Origin: an uncultured Paracoccaceae bacterium
GTDB taxonomy: Bacteria > Pseudomonadota > Alphaproteobacteria > Rhodobacterales > Rhodobacteraceae
Assembly (NCBI GenBank): GCA_947489705.1
Contig: CANLEQ010000004.1
Span: 161,820-225,819, forward strand
Direction: 5' to 3'
DNA: 64,000 nucleotides
Under the pieces are notes generated by a model, which ran no database searches, had not been told where the DNA came from, and was given only the letters and a program-made list of their open reading frames with translations. The translations under genes and the position numbers were made by a program. Below, piece by piece: positions 57,150-64,000 of the stretch; the stretch's first letter is position 1, and every line of letters begins with the position of its first letter.

Positions 57150-58085
57150 ATGAAGATCATCATCGATACCGATCCCGGCCAGGACGACGCAATCGCGATC
57201 CTGCTCGCGCTGGCCAGCCCCGAACTCGACGTTCTGGGCATCACGGCCGTCGCCGGCAACGTGCCGCTGGCGCTCACGGAGAAAAACGCGCGCATCGTAT
57301 CCGAACTCGCCGCTCGGCCCGACATCAAGGTCTTCGCGGGATGCGATGCACCGCTTCTGAGACCCCTCGTCACGGCCGAGCATGTCCATGGGCGGACAGG
57401 TCTCGACGGGCCGACCCTGCCCGATCCGCAGATGCCGCTGCAATCGATGCACGCGGTCGACTTCATCGTCGACACCCTGCGCGCCGAGGCCCCGCAGAGC
57501 GTCACGCTCTGCCCGCTCGGGCCGCTGACCAACATAGCGATGGCATTGCGCAAGGCCCCTGATATCGCAGCGCGCATCGAGCGGATCGTCCTCATGGGCG
57601 GGGCCTATTTCGAGGTCGGCAACATCACTCCCGCCGCGGAATTCAATATCTACGTCGATCCCGAAGCGGCCGAAATCGTCTTCCGGTCCGGCGCGCCGAT
57701 CACGGTCCTGCCGCTCGACGCGACGCACAAGGCCATGGTCACGCCCGCCCGCAACGAAGCGTTCCGGGCCATGGGGACCAGGGTCGGCCAAGCCGTGGCC
57801 GAGATGACGGACTTCTACGAGCGCTTCGACCGCGAGAAATACGGCGCCGACGGGGCACCGTTGCACGACCCGACCGTGATCGCCTGGTGTCTGCGCCCGG
57901 ATCTCTTCTCGGGCCGCGAGATCAATGTCGAGATCGAGACACGATCGGAGCTCACCCGTGGGATGACCGTGGCCGATTGGTGGGGCGTGACCGACCGGTC
58001 CCGCAATGCGCTCTTCATCGGCGATCTCGACGCCGAAGGATTCTTCGATCTCCTGACCGAGCGGCTGGGACGGTACGCGGCATGA
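57150..58085 (+). CDS. Nucleoside hydrolase (IU-NH family)
   Basis: 311-aa enzyme that cleaves the N-glycosidic bond of ribonucleosides, giving the base and ribose for salvage. The calcium-binding signature IDTDPGQDDAIAILLAL is at residues 5-21. The second conserved segment is LMGGAYFEVGNITPAAEFNIYVDPEAA, and the C-terminal active-site His/Asp in PLHDPTVIAWCL is present. Length fits the 300-330 aa family. It is coupled to the following GNAT gene by an ATGA overlap. Confidence 0.93.
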   Translation: MKIIIDTDPGQDDAIAILLALASPELDVLGITAVAGNVPLALTEKNARIVSELAARPDIKVFAGCDAPLLRPLVTAEHVHGRTGLDGPTLPDPQMPLQSMHAVDFIVDTLRAEAPQSVTLCPLGPLTNIAMALRKAPDIAARIERIVLMGGAYFEVGNITPAAEFNIYVDPEAAEIVFRSGAPITVLPLDATHKAMVTPARNEAFRAMGTRVGQAVAEMTDFYERFDREKYGADGAPLHDPTVIAWCLRPDLFSGREINVEIETRSELTRGMTVADWWGVTDRSRNALFIGDLDAEGFFDLLTERLGRYAA

Positions 58086-58522
58086 GCGCCAAGCTGCGCC
58101 TTGCGGAAAAGGGGGATGCCGAGCGGCTCGACCGCCTGATGGCCGCCTGTCATTCCGAACGTCAGATCAGGATGGCAGAGGATGCGCGGATCGCCGTGAC
58201 GGCACCGCTTCTGACGGGCGACGTGCCGGGTGCCGCCTACCTGATCGGTCCGCCGTCGAGCCCGGTGGGATATATCCTGCTGCGGTTCGGATATTCCGTC
58301 CGCGGCGGCGGCATGGTGGCACGGATCGACGAGCTCTACATGCGACCTCCGGTGCGCGGGCGCGGCATGGCCGCCGAGGCGATCCACGCGATTGCGCGGC
58401 TCCTGCGCGATCACGGGCTGCTCGGGATCGAGGCGGTGGTGCCGGACGGCGCGCCGGAGGGGCTCTTCCGACGGCTCCTCTTTCGCGAGGATGCCGGCAC
58501 CGTTATGCGCCTCGACCTCTGA
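58082..58522 (+). CDS. GNAT family N-acetyltransferase
   Basis: 146-aa single-domain acetyltransferase. The acetyl-CoA pyrophosphate loop is VRGRGMAAEAIHAIARLL, with YILLRFGYSV and DELYMRPP forming the central strands before it. The ATG overlaps the nucleoside hydrolase stop as ATGA, so they are cotranslated. The substrate cannot be inferred; linkage to nucleoside salvage is only by position. Confidence 0.82.
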   Translation: MSAKLRLAEKGDAERLDRLMAACHSERQIRMAEDARIAVTAPLLTGDVPGAAYLIGPPSSPVGYILLRFGYSVRGGGMVARIDELYMRPPVRGRGMAAEAIHAIARLLRDHGLLGIEAVVPDGAPEGLFRRLLFREDAGTVMRLDL

Positions 58523-58578
58523 TCGTTGCCGCACCAGGGATCGGCCGAGCCGGAGGCCGCAATCGCGCCGCGCCTTGC

Positions 58579-58600
58579 GGACGGGTTTTCGAACCCGTCC
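58579..58600 (+). promoter_or_regulatory. Stable UUCG hairpin upstream of selO
   Basis: GGACGGGTT and AACCCGTCC form a perfect 9-bp stem closed by a TTCG tetraloop, ending about 34 bp before the selO start and well after the GNAT stop (58522). It has no T-tract. It may separate the two messages by limiting 3' decay, or be an attenuating structure. Confidence 0.5.
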
Positions 58601-58633
58601 CGAGTGCCTAGATGAGGCTAAAGGAGGCCCGTC

Positions 58634-60058
58634 ATGACCCTGTCCCTGCCCCTCGACAATTCCTATGCACGACTGCCGCAACGTTTCTTCACGCCGCAGG
58701 TGCCGACGCCGGTGTCGCGCCCCTCGCTGATCGCCCTGAACGAGGATCTCGCGCGCGATCTTGGCCTCGACCCGGGCGCGCTGGCGAGCCCCGACGGCGT
58801 CGCGGCGCTTGCCGGGAATACGGTGCCCGACGGCGCACGGCCGCTCGCCCAGGTCTATGCCGGGCATCAGTTCGGCGGCTGGGTTCCGCAGCTCGGCGAT
58901 GGTCGCGCGGTGCTCCTGGGCGAGATCGCCGCCGGCGATGCGCGCTACGACCTGCAGCTCAAGGGATCCGGGCCGACCCCTTACAGCCGGCGGGGCGACG
59001 GACGTGCCTGGCTGGGACCGGTCCTGCGCGAGTATCTCGTGAGCGAGGCGATGCATGCGCTGGGCATTCCGACCACGCGCGCTCTCGCGGCTGTCTCGAC
59101 GGGCGATGTCGTACGTCGCGAGCGCCCGCTGCCCGGCGCGGTGCTCTCGCGCGTCGCGCGGTCTCACATCCGTGTGGGGACGTTCCAGTATTTCGCCGCG
59201 CGCGGCGATGCCGAGGCGGTCCAGGTTCTGAGCGACCATGTCATCGCGCGCCATTATCCCGATGCCCGCGATGCCTGGGACCTGCTCGATGCGGTGATCG
59301 ACGCGCAGGCGGACCTCGTCGCACGCTGGATGGGCGTGGGCTTCATCCACGGCGTGATGAACACCGACAATATGAGCGTGGCCGGAGAGACCATAGATTA
59401 CGGCCCCTGTGCCTTCATGGATGCGTATCATCCCGACCGGGTGTTCTCCTCGATCGACCAGTTCGGGCGCTATGCCTATGCGCGGCAGCCCGACATCGCG
59501 GCCTGGAACCTCGCTCAGCTGGCCTCCTCGCTTCTGCCGATCCTGGGCGAGGAACGCACCGCGATCGAACGGGCAACCGCGATGATCCATACCTTTCCGG
59601 CGCGGTTCGGCGACCGCTGGCTCGCCGTCTTCCGTGGCAAGCTGGGCCTGACCGAGGCCGAGGACGGGGATGCCGACCTGATAGGGTCGCTGCTCGACCG
59701 GATGGCCGGAGACGGGGCGGATTTCACCCTGACTTTCCGGGGTCTTTTCGACGGCACCGCTCGCGCGCAATTCACCGCGCCCGAGGCATTCGATCAATGG
59801 GAAGAGGTCTGGAATGCGCGTCGCGAGCGCGAAAAGGCGGATGACGACACGCAACGCGCGCTCATGCGGCGGTCGAACCCCGCCATCATTCCGCGCAACC
59901 ACCGGATCGAAGCGGTGATCGCGGCCGCGCTCGAAAGCGATTTCGCGCCGTTCCACGCAATGCACGCGGCGTTGAAGGCGCCGCACGATGCGCATCCCGA
60001 CTTCGTGGCCCCGCCCGAAGCCTCTCAGGTCGTCACCGCCACATTCTGCGGAACCTGA
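58634..60058 (+). CDS. selO: Protein adenylyltransferase SelO (YdiU/UPF0061)
   Basis: 474-aa pseudokinase-fold enzyme that transfers AMP to Ser/Thr/Tyr of redox proteins. Recognisable parts are [23 protein letters not shown] (glycine-rich loop), [21 protein letters not shown] with the Lys, and the [26 protein letters not shown] catalytic segment with Asn/Asp. The C terminus ends TFCGT: the Cys is in the place of the C-terminal Sec/Cys found in SelO proteins. AAAGGAGG precedes the ATG. In E. coli the target set includes glutaredoxin and sucA; the targets here are unknown. Confidence 0.94.
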   Translation: MTLSLPLDNSYARLPQRFFTPQVPTPVSRPSLIALNEDLARDLGLDPGALASPDGVAALAGNTVPDGARPLAQVYAGHQFGGWVPQLGDGRAVLLGEIAAGDARYDLQLKGSGPTPYSRRGDGRAWLGPVLREYLVSEAMHALGIPTTRALAAVSTGDVVRRERPLPGAVLSRVARSHIRVGTFQYFAARGDAEAVQVLSDHVIARHYPDARDAWDLLDAVIDAQADLVARWMGVGFIHGVMNTDNMSVAGETIDYGPCAFMDAYHPDRVFSSIDQFGRYAYARQPDIAAWNLAQLASSLLPILGEERTAIERATAMIHTFPARFGDRWLAVFRGKLGLTEAEDGDADLIGSLLDRMAGDGADFTLTFRGLFDGTARAQFTAPEAFDQWEEVWNARREREKADDDTQRALMRRSNPAIIPRNHRIEAVIAAALESDFAPFHAMHAALKAPHDAHPDFVAPPEASQVVTATFCGT

Positions 60059-60069
60059 GGTCGCGAGGG

Positions 60070-60088
60070 CGGCCCCACGACGGGGCCG
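60070..60088. terminator. Hairpin between convergent selO and periplasmic cyclophilin
   Basis: CGGCCCC (60070-60076) and GGGGCCG (60082-60088) form a 7-bp GC stem with a 5-base loop between the convergent stop codons. No U-tract follows on either strand. Confidence 0.4.
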
Positions 60089-60095
60089 TCCCTGC

Positions 60096-60626
60096 TCACT
60101 CGGTGACGGTCACGCTTTCCATGACCACGACATCGCCCTCTCCGGTGGGCGCGATCCGGTCGATCAGGTCCATGCCCCCGGTCACTTCGCCCACCACCGT
60201 GTAGTCGCCGTCGAGATGCGGCGCGGGCTGGAACATGATGAAGAACTGCGAATTCGCGCTGTCGACGGAATTTCCCGACCGCGCCATTCCGACCACGCCG
60301 CGCTCGAACGGCAGGTCCGAGAATTCCGCTTCGAGGTCGGGCAGATCCGACCCGCCATAGCCCGCACGTTCGAGGTCGCCATCGGCGCGCCCGAACTGGA
60401 CATCGCCCGTTTGCGCCATGAAGCCCTCGATCACGCGGTGGAACACCACGCCGTCATAGGCGCCGCGCCGCGCGAGCTCGCTGATCCGGTCGACATGGTC
60501 GGGCGCCACGTCTTCGAAAAGATCGACGGTCACGGTCCCGTCGACGCCCCCGCCAAGCTCGATCTCGAGCCCCGTCGCGAGCGCGGGCGAGGCGGCAAGG
60601 CCAATCGCGAAGGCAAGCCTAAACAT
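60096..60626 (-). CDS. Periplasmic cyclophilin-type peptidyl-prolyl isomerase
   Basis: 176-aa cyclophilin with a signal peptide (residues 1-18, LAFAIGLAASPALAT), so it folds proteins in the periplasm. Active-site landmarks are [18 protein letters not shown] with the catalytic Arg, and [16 protein letters not shown] sequence ([15 protein letters not shown]). The start overlaps the end of the cytoplasmic cyclophilin gene by 8 bp, and both share the [14 protein letters not shown] core, which suggests tandem duplication. Confidence 0.92.
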   Translation of the reverse strand: MFRLAFAIGLAASPALATGLEIELGGGVDGTVTVDLFEDVAPDHVDRISELARRGAYDGVVFHRVIEGFMAQTGDVQFGRADGDLERAGYGGSDLPDLEAEFSDLPFERGVVGMARSGNSVDSANSQFFIMFQPAPHLDGDYTVVGEVTGGMDLIDRIAPTGEGDVVVMESVTVTE

Positions 60627-61125
60627 CGGCGGCCACCTTCACGCTTTTCATCCGGTCGGGATTGGCCGGGGGCTCGCCGCGTGCGATCTTGTCGACATGC
60701 TCCATCCCTTCGATAACGCGGCCATAGACCGTGTATTGTCCGTTGAGGAAATGGTTGTCGCCGAAATTTATGAAGAACTGCGAATTGGCCGAATTCGGGC
60801 TCGACGAGCGCGCCGCGCCGATCGTGCCGCGATCATGCGGCAACTTGCTGAACTCGGCGGGAAGATCGGGATGCTCGGACCCGCCGGTACCGGCGAGGCG
60901 GATGTTGAAATCCCGCTCGGCATTGCCGTTAGACACATCTCCAGTCTGCGCCATGAACCCTTCGATGACGCGGTGGAAGACCACGTTGTCGTAGGCCCCT
61001 GCCCGCGCGAGATCCTTCATTCGCTGGCTGTGCTGGGGGGCGACATCGGGCAGCAGCTCGATCGTGACGGGACCATCCTTGAGTTCGATGATGATCGTGT
61101 TTTCGGGATCTTTGATCTCGGCCAT
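60619..61125 (-). CDS. ppiB: Cytoplasmic cyclophilin-type peptidyl-prolyl isomerase
   Basis: 168-aa isomerase without signal peptide, acting in cytosolic protein folding. The core [22 protein letters not shown] holds the catalytic Arg, and [21 protein letters not shown] carries the substrate-binding Gln/Phe. The PpiB-like start is [20 protein letters not shown], and a GGAGAG site supports the ATG at 61125; an upstream open frame is not similar to the family. It is followed by a secreted paralogue overlapping by 8 bp. It is divergent from pgk. Confidence 0.93.
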   Translation of the reverse strand: MAEIKDPENTIIIELKDGPVTIELLPDVAPQHSQRMKDLARAGAYDNVVFHRVIEGFMAQTGDVSNGNAERDFNIRLAGTGGSEHPDLPAEFSKLPHDRGTIGAARSSSPNSANSQFFINFGDNHFLNGQYTVYGRVIEGMEHVDKIARGEPPANPDRMKSVKVAADV

Positions 61126-61264
61126 GAGGTGTCTCTCCTGCGGATTTGTCGCCGCGGATCCTAGGGGGTGCAGGCGGCGTTTGAAAGGCGAAAGCTGCGT
61201 GGCAGCGGTTGCGTGCGGGCACGCTTCACGCGATGAAGACGCGAACCCATTGAAGGAGGGCGGC

Positions 61265-62443
61265 ATGTCCTGGAAGGCACTCGACGACATGGATCTGGCG
61301 GGCAAGCGTGTGCTCGTTCGGGTGGACATCAACGTGCCCGTCGATGAGGGGCGCGTCACGGACACCACACGGATCGACCGGATCGTTCCCACGATCGAGG
61401 ATATTCTCGCCGCCGGCGGCACGCCGATCCTGCTGGCGCATTTCGACCGTCCCAAAGGGCGCGTCGTCCCCGAGATGTCGCTTTCGCAGGTCGTGCCCGC
61501 CCTGTCCGAAAAGTTGGGCCGCGACGTCGTCTTCATCGACGGCGATTACGGCCGCCGTGTCGGCGAACTCGCTTCCGACGATGTCGCGCTTCTCGAGAAC
61601 CTTCGCTTCAATCCCGGAGAAGAAGCCAACGACGAAGGGTTCGCGCAACGTCTCGCGACGCTCGGCGACGTCTACGTGAACGACGCCTTTTCGGCCGCCC
61701 ATCGCGCCCATGCCAGCACGGAGGCGCTCGCCCGCCTCCTGCCCGCCTGCGCCGGACAGCTGATGGCCGAGGAGCTCGGGGCCCTGGAAAAGGCCCTAGG
61801 CCATCCGGAACGTCCGGTGATTGCGGTGGTGGGCGGTGCCAAGGTCTCGACCAAGCTCGACCTGCTCGGCAATCTCGTGCGCAAGGTCAATCATCTGGTG
61901 ATCGGCGGCGGCATGGCGAACACCTTCCTCGCCGCCCAGGGTTTCGATGTCGGCAAGAGCCTGGCCGAACACGACATGACCGGCACCGTACGTGACATCC
62001 TCGAAAAAGCCGACGAGGCGGGGTGCGAGATCATCCTGCCCCACGACGTCGTCATCGCCCGGGAATTCAAGGCGGGCACCCCCAGCGAGGTGGTCGCCGC
62101 GAGCGCGTGTCCCGCCGACGCGATGATTCTCGACACCGGCCCCGACAGCGTCGAGCGGATCGGCAAGGCGATGGCGTCGTGCCGGACGCTGATCTGGAAC
62201 GGACCGCTTGGCGCGTTCGAGATCTCGCCCTTCGATGCCGCCACCACCCGGGCCGCACGCATGGCCGCCGACCGGACGCGCGCGGGCGAGCTCGTCTCGG
62301 TCGCAGGGGGCGGCGACACGGTGTCGGCGCTCAACAAGGCCGGTGCGGCTGACGGGTTCAGCTACATCTCGTCCGCCGGCGGCGCGTTCCTGGAATGGAT
62401 GGAAGGCAAGACCCTGCCCGGCGTGGCCGCGCTGGAAGGCTGA
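61265..62443 (+). CDS. pgk: Phosphoglycerate kinase
   Basis: 392-aa glycolytic/gluconeogenic enzyme that moves phosphate between 1,3-bisphosphoglycerate and ADP. N-terminal domain: [32 protein letters not shown] and [15 protein letters not shown] (phosphoglycerate site). C-terminal nucleotide-binding domain: [26 protein letters not shown] and [16 protein letters not shown] with the glycine-rich loop. A GAAGGAGG site precedes the ATG at 61265. It is monocistronic here and convergent with dusA. Confidence 0.97.
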   Translation: MSWKALDDMDLAGKRVLVRVDINVPVDEGRVTDTTRIDRIVPTIEDILAAGGTPILLAHFDRPKGRVVPEMSLSQVVPALSEKLGRDVVFIDGDYGRRVGELASDDVALLENLRFNPGEEANDEGFAQRLATLGDVYVNDAFSAAHRAHASTEALARLLPACAGQLMAEELGALEKALGHPERPVIAVVGGAKVSTKLDLLGNLVRKVNHLVIGGGMANTFLAAQGFDVGKSLAEHDMTGTVRDILEKADEAGCEIILPHDVVIAREFKAGTPSEVVAASACPADAMILDTGPDSVERIGKAMASCRTLIWNGPLGAFEISPFDAATTRAARMAADRTRAGELVSVAGGGDTVSALNKAGAADGFSYISSAGGAFLEWMEGKTLPGVAALEG

Positions 62444-62460
62444 TCGCGGCGCGCGCGGTC

Positions 62461-63465
62461 CTAGGCCGCCGCTTGGGTCGTGGCGTCGAGCGCCTCGAGC
62501 ACGAGGGCCGGTCCCGCGCCGGGCCGGTGCGCGCCCTCCGAAAGGATCCGCCGCCAGCGTCGCGCGCCCGGTCGGCCCGTGAAGAGCCCCAGCATGTGGC
62601 GCGTCACCTGGGCGAGCTTTCCACCGGCCGCAAGATGCGCCTCGATATGGGGCAGCATCGCGTGCACCGCTTCCTCGCGGGTCAGGGAAGTCCCCGCCTC
62701 GCCGAAGATGCGCCTGTCGGCCTCCAGCAGGATCGCGGCGGGATCGTGATAGGCCGCGCGCCCCACCATCACCCCGTCCAGCCCGCGCGTCAGATGGGTT
62801 TCGACCTGCGCCAGATCGGTGATGCCGCCATTGATCGAGACGTGCATATCGGGAAATTCCACCTTCATCGCGTGAACCAGGCCGTGATCCAGCGGCGGTA
62901 TATCGCGGTTTTCCTTCGGGCTCAGACCGTCCAGCCAGGCCTTGCGCGCATGTATTGCCACCCGCGTCACACCGGCGTCGCGAACCTTTCGGATGAAATC
63001 CGGCAGAACCTCTTCGGGAACCTGATCGTCGACGCCGAGGCGGCATTTGACGGTGACCTCTCGCGGCTGGGCGGCGATCATGGCCGCGCAACACTCGGCG
63101 ACGAGCTCCGGACGTTCCATCAAGACCGCACCGAAGCACCCCGAGCGCACCCGATCCGACGGACAGCCGACATTGAGGTTGATCTCGGCATAGCCACGCT
63201 CCGCCCCCAGCCGGGCTGCCTGCGCGAGCTCGCCAGGCTCCGATCCGCCGAGTTGCAACGCGACGGGATGCTCGCGGGGATCGAAGTCCAGCAGGTGCAT
63301 CGCGCCGCCCCGCACCAAAGCCGGGGCCGTCACCATCTCGGTATAGAGCAGTGCCCGACAGGACAGCACCCGGTGAAACGCCCGGCAATGCCGGTCGGTC
63401 CAATCCATCATGGGTGCGACCGACAGGCGGGCGGCGCTGTGAAGTTCAATCTTCCCTTGTTTCAT
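62461..63465 (-). CDS. dusA: tRNA-dihydrouridine(20/20a) synthase
   Basis: 334-aa FMN enzyme that reduces uridines 20/20a of the tRNA D-loop. The TIM barrel starts RLSVAPMMDWTDRHCRAFHRVL. The catalytic Cys lies in NLNVGCPSDRVRSGCFGAVLM, and the FMN phosphate loop INGGITDLAQ and GVMVGRAAYHDPA are clear. The DusA-type length and RSGCFGA match DusA rather than DusB/DusC. I placed the start at 63465 with a GGAAGAG site; an upstream Met adds 24 poorly matching residues. Confidence 0.93.
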   Translation of the reverse strand: MKQGKIELHSAARLSVAPMMDWTDRHCRAFHRVLSCRALLYTEMVTAPALVRGGAMHLLDFDPREHPVALQLGGSEPGELAQAARLGAERGYAEINLNVGCPSDRVRSGCFGAVLMERPELVAECCAAMIAAQPREVTVKCRLGVDDQVPEEVLPDFIRKVRDAGVTRVAIHARKAWLDGLSPKENRDIPPLDHGLVHAMKVEFPDMHVSINGGITDLAQVETHLTRGLDGVMVGRAAYHDPAAILLEADRRIFGEAGTSLTREEAVHAMLPHIEAHLAAGGKLAQVTRHMLGLFTGRPGARRWRRILSEGAHRPGAGPALVLEALDATTQAAA

Positions 63466-63786
63466 TGCTCTTCCGACTGGTGGGCAGTGCTGTGTTGGCA
63501 GCTTAGAAGCCGCGATCGCCGTCGTTTCGGACAGCAAGGCCTACAGATGTAGGCCCGGTCGACGTCTTGCAGGCCAGAGCCCACGGTCAATAGCACCTCG
63601 CAGGCTTCGACGCAAAGGAGGGCTGTCCGCTCGCCTCAGAGGCCCGCCGCGCAAACCCGTGCACGCGTCGGTTCCTCCGGACGACCAGTATTATTCTGCG
63701 ATCGGACGAACCGACTTCGCTTCTGGCACAACCTGAAGAAGGGAAGTTCCCCATGAGACTGGTCTTGCCCCTGTTTCACCGGACAC
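63466..63786. other. 321-bp non-coding stretch with the outer end of an IS element
   Basis: No gene is seen. A perfect 8-bp hairpin GGCCTACA/TGTAGGCC lies at 63538-63555. The sequence from about 63754 (TGAGACTGG...) to the transposase stop at 63787 looks like the terminal region of an IS3-type element, because it begins with the TG typical of that family and lies just outside the 3' end of its transposase. The exact end cannot be fixed without the other terminal repeat. Confidence 0.5.
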
Positions 63787-64000
63787 TCAGGCGGTTGCGA
63801 TTTGAGCTGCGATGAACTCGCGTGGTGAGCGCATCTTCAGCCCCGAATGCGGGTGGTTGTCATTGTAATCCTCGAACCACCCGGCGATCAATCCGAGGAC
63901 GGTGGCGGCGTCTGGCAGCGGCGTGACGTTTACGTAATCGCGCTTGAAGGTGTTCACGAAGGCCTCGGATACACCATTGCTCTGCGGGCTCTTCACGGGC
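63787..64000 (-). mobile_element. IS3-family transposase, C-terminal part (5' end beyond window)
   Basis: About 71 residues of an integrase-core transposase on the minus strand, running off the right edge. The segment PVKSPQSNGVSEAFVNTFKR with the last Glu of the DDE triad (SEAF), and WFEDYNDNHPHSGLKMRSPREF, are typical of the IS3 family OrfB (IS2/IS407-like groups). The stop at 63787 is intact and no frameshift is seen in the visible part. Whether the element is complete cannot be judged. Confidence 0.88.

Noticed and set aside
57815..59995. Open frame of about 726 codons on the minus strand
   Set aside because: It is antisense to the nucleoside hydrolase, GNAT and selO genes, and has no domain signal.

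Overview
The window is a high-GC alphaproteobacterial chromosome segment, most likely from the order Rhodobacterales (Roseobacter/Paracoccaceae group). This rests on three things seen here: a C4-type 5-aminolevulinate synthase, an olsB-like acyltransferase, and a glycogen operon of the glgP-glgB-glgC-glgA-glgX type with malQ and pgm. The species cannot be named from the sequence alone. Nearly all the DNA is ordinary, tightly packed chromosome. The only mobile DNA seen is an IS3-type transposase fragment at the right edge.

Layout. 1-0.9 kb: start of the nuo operon (nuoA, nuoB cut by the window edge), read leftward. 1-6.5 kb: a glutathione transferase, a biotin-dependent acyl-CoA carboxylase pair (methylcrotonyl-CoA carboxylase type), a small membrane protein and a phosphoglycolate phosphatase. 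6.6-9.7 kb: glmU-glmS, the amino-sugar precursor pair, read rightward. 9.8-26.8 kb: an eight-gene, leftward glycogen operon (glgP, glgB, glgC, glgA, glgX, malQ, pgm and a GH13-like gene resembling glucosylglycerol hydrolase), followed by a membrane-anchored glutamate-synthase-like flavoprotein. 27-33.6 kb: split cobalamin genes. cbiD-cobK overlap alkA and an esterase on the minus strand; cobA-cobB and an MFS transporter lie on the plus strand.

33.6-42.4 kb: a squalene/phytoene-synthase-like protein, citramalate synthase and cysS (translationally coupled), an RraA-like aldolase, an ABC-F ATPase, olsB-like, msrB, bamE and an yceD-like gene that lacks its usual rpmF partner. 42.4-43.4 kb: a pteridine-reductase-like SDR directly behind a tRNA-Val(CAC) and its terminator. 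43.5-47.8 kb: lon, a 0.68-kb stretch without a recognisable gene that contains a long hairpin, then tgt. 47.9-52.9 kb: a zinc-protease-like/RimK fusion, a SufT-like protein, a secreted glycerophosphodiesterase, an A-type Fe-S carrier and ispG. 53-55.6 kb: rodZ and hemA. 55.7-62.4 kb: an M20 peptidase, nucleoside hydrolase, GNAT, SelO, two cyclophilins and pgk. 62.5-64 kb: dusA and the IS3 fragment.

How the genes work together. The glycogen operon holds synthesis (glgC, glgA, glgB), breakdown (glgP, glgX, malQ) and the link to glucose-6-phosphate (pgm). Its last gene probably handles a glucosylated compatible solute. Several Fe-S related genes (SufT-like, A-type carrier, ispG) lie within 3.5 kb. 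I saw no clear defence system, prophage, CRISPR array or secondary-metabolite cluster. The more interesting points are a pteridine-reductase signature in the SDR, the tRNA/terminator/SDR arrangement, the GH13-like gene ending the glycogen operon, the missing rpmF, and a long hairpin downstream of tgt.
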